DNA of 64,000 nucleotides from Tribonema minus (taxonomy: Eukaryota > Sar > Xanthophyceae > Tribonematales > Tribonemataceae): positions 1-64,000 of the forward strand of contig JAFCMP010000510.1 in assembly GCA_017506865.1 (NCBI GenBank), in the 5' to 3' direction. Under the pieces are notes generated by a model. It was not told the origin of the DNA, ran no database searches, and saw only the letters and a program-made list of their open reading frames with translations. The position numbers were made by a program, and so were the translations under genes. Each line of letters opens with the position of its first letter. The stretch's first letter is position 1. Shown piece by piece: positions 63,611-64,000 of this stretch.

Positions 63611-64000
63611 GGGAAATGTTGCCCCGTGACGTCAATGAGCGCGCTTTGGCAGAGCTGCGGCGGACACCTTGTGAGGTGGCGGGTTGCAGCATAGCAGAAC
63701 CGGTGCGCTGGTGCTCGTGAAGGTCTACGCTGCTGCAGTGACCGTTCGGGTTAGGGTGAGAGCGTTAGGGTCAGGAACTCCCCACACCTGCAAATAGCGG
63801 GTGACTGTGACTCCAGGCAACACCTACGCTCATCCTCAATGTCACCTGACGCGCCACCTATGCATGCTTGCCACCGTCATGCGCGCCCCCGCTAAGTGCT
63901 GACATGGATGCAACATCTGACACCAAGTAGTCAGACTTGAAAGGCAGGCAAAACGTACCATGCCTTCACGTTCACTTCCCTGCGCTTGCAACCATTGCCA

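Overview
The window looks like nuclear DNA of a eukaryotic alga, most likely one with a complex (secondary) plastid such as a haptophyte. That placement is inference. It rests on GC-rich coding sequence, long introns with mostly GT-AG and one GC-AG boundary, dispersed TTAGGG-like tracts, and a cyclophilin whose leader looks like a signal peptide with an Ala/Phe junction followed by a Ser/Ala-rich transit region.

Layout: a near-complete non-LTR retrotransposon with a restriction-like endonuclease (family A) fills about 0.15-5.65 kb and ends in a chain of retrotransposon tails. Then come CDC26, an intronless 63-codon APC/C subunit gene (5.88-6.07 kb), a three-exon conserved protein with a VWPEG motif (7.67-11.40 kb) and a three-exon class I methyltransferase (12.72-17.00 kb). 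An eight-exon formate/nitrite transporter lies on the minus strand (26.30 down to 18.22 kb), divergent from a four-exon HAD-like phosphatase (26.78-30.48 kb). Next are retrotransposon fragments (32.2-33.2 kb), an eight-exon probably plastid-targeted cyclophilin (33.32-41.97 kb) with a 14-nt micro-exon and an LINE insertion in one intron, more retrotransposon tails (42.6-43.0 kb), a FNIP/LRR-like protein (about 43.96-45.04 kb), and a twelve-exon ankyrin plus fibronectin-III protein (46.11-60.80 kb). The last 3 kb hold only weak exon candidates and repeats. I derived the exon models by hand. In each multi-exon model the phases are compatible and the summed length is a multiple of three, but no transcript data were available.

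The most striking feature is how the introns are built. Downstream of many exons lie several decayed tandem copies of that exon's 3' edge with its donor. Upstream of many exons lie copies of that exon's 5' edge with its acceptor. Splicing the outermost donor to the outermost acceptor restores a clean reading frame. I call these exon-edge echoes. They are found in every multi-exon gene here, and also past the stop codons of three genes. This suggests that junction-spanning tandem duplication has lengthened introns, with splicing hiding the result. A second theme is that retrotransposon 3' tails of at least two families share an AATAAAAGTACAA-like end and are stacked head to tail, which suggests insertion into GTAC-containing sites or into earlier tails.
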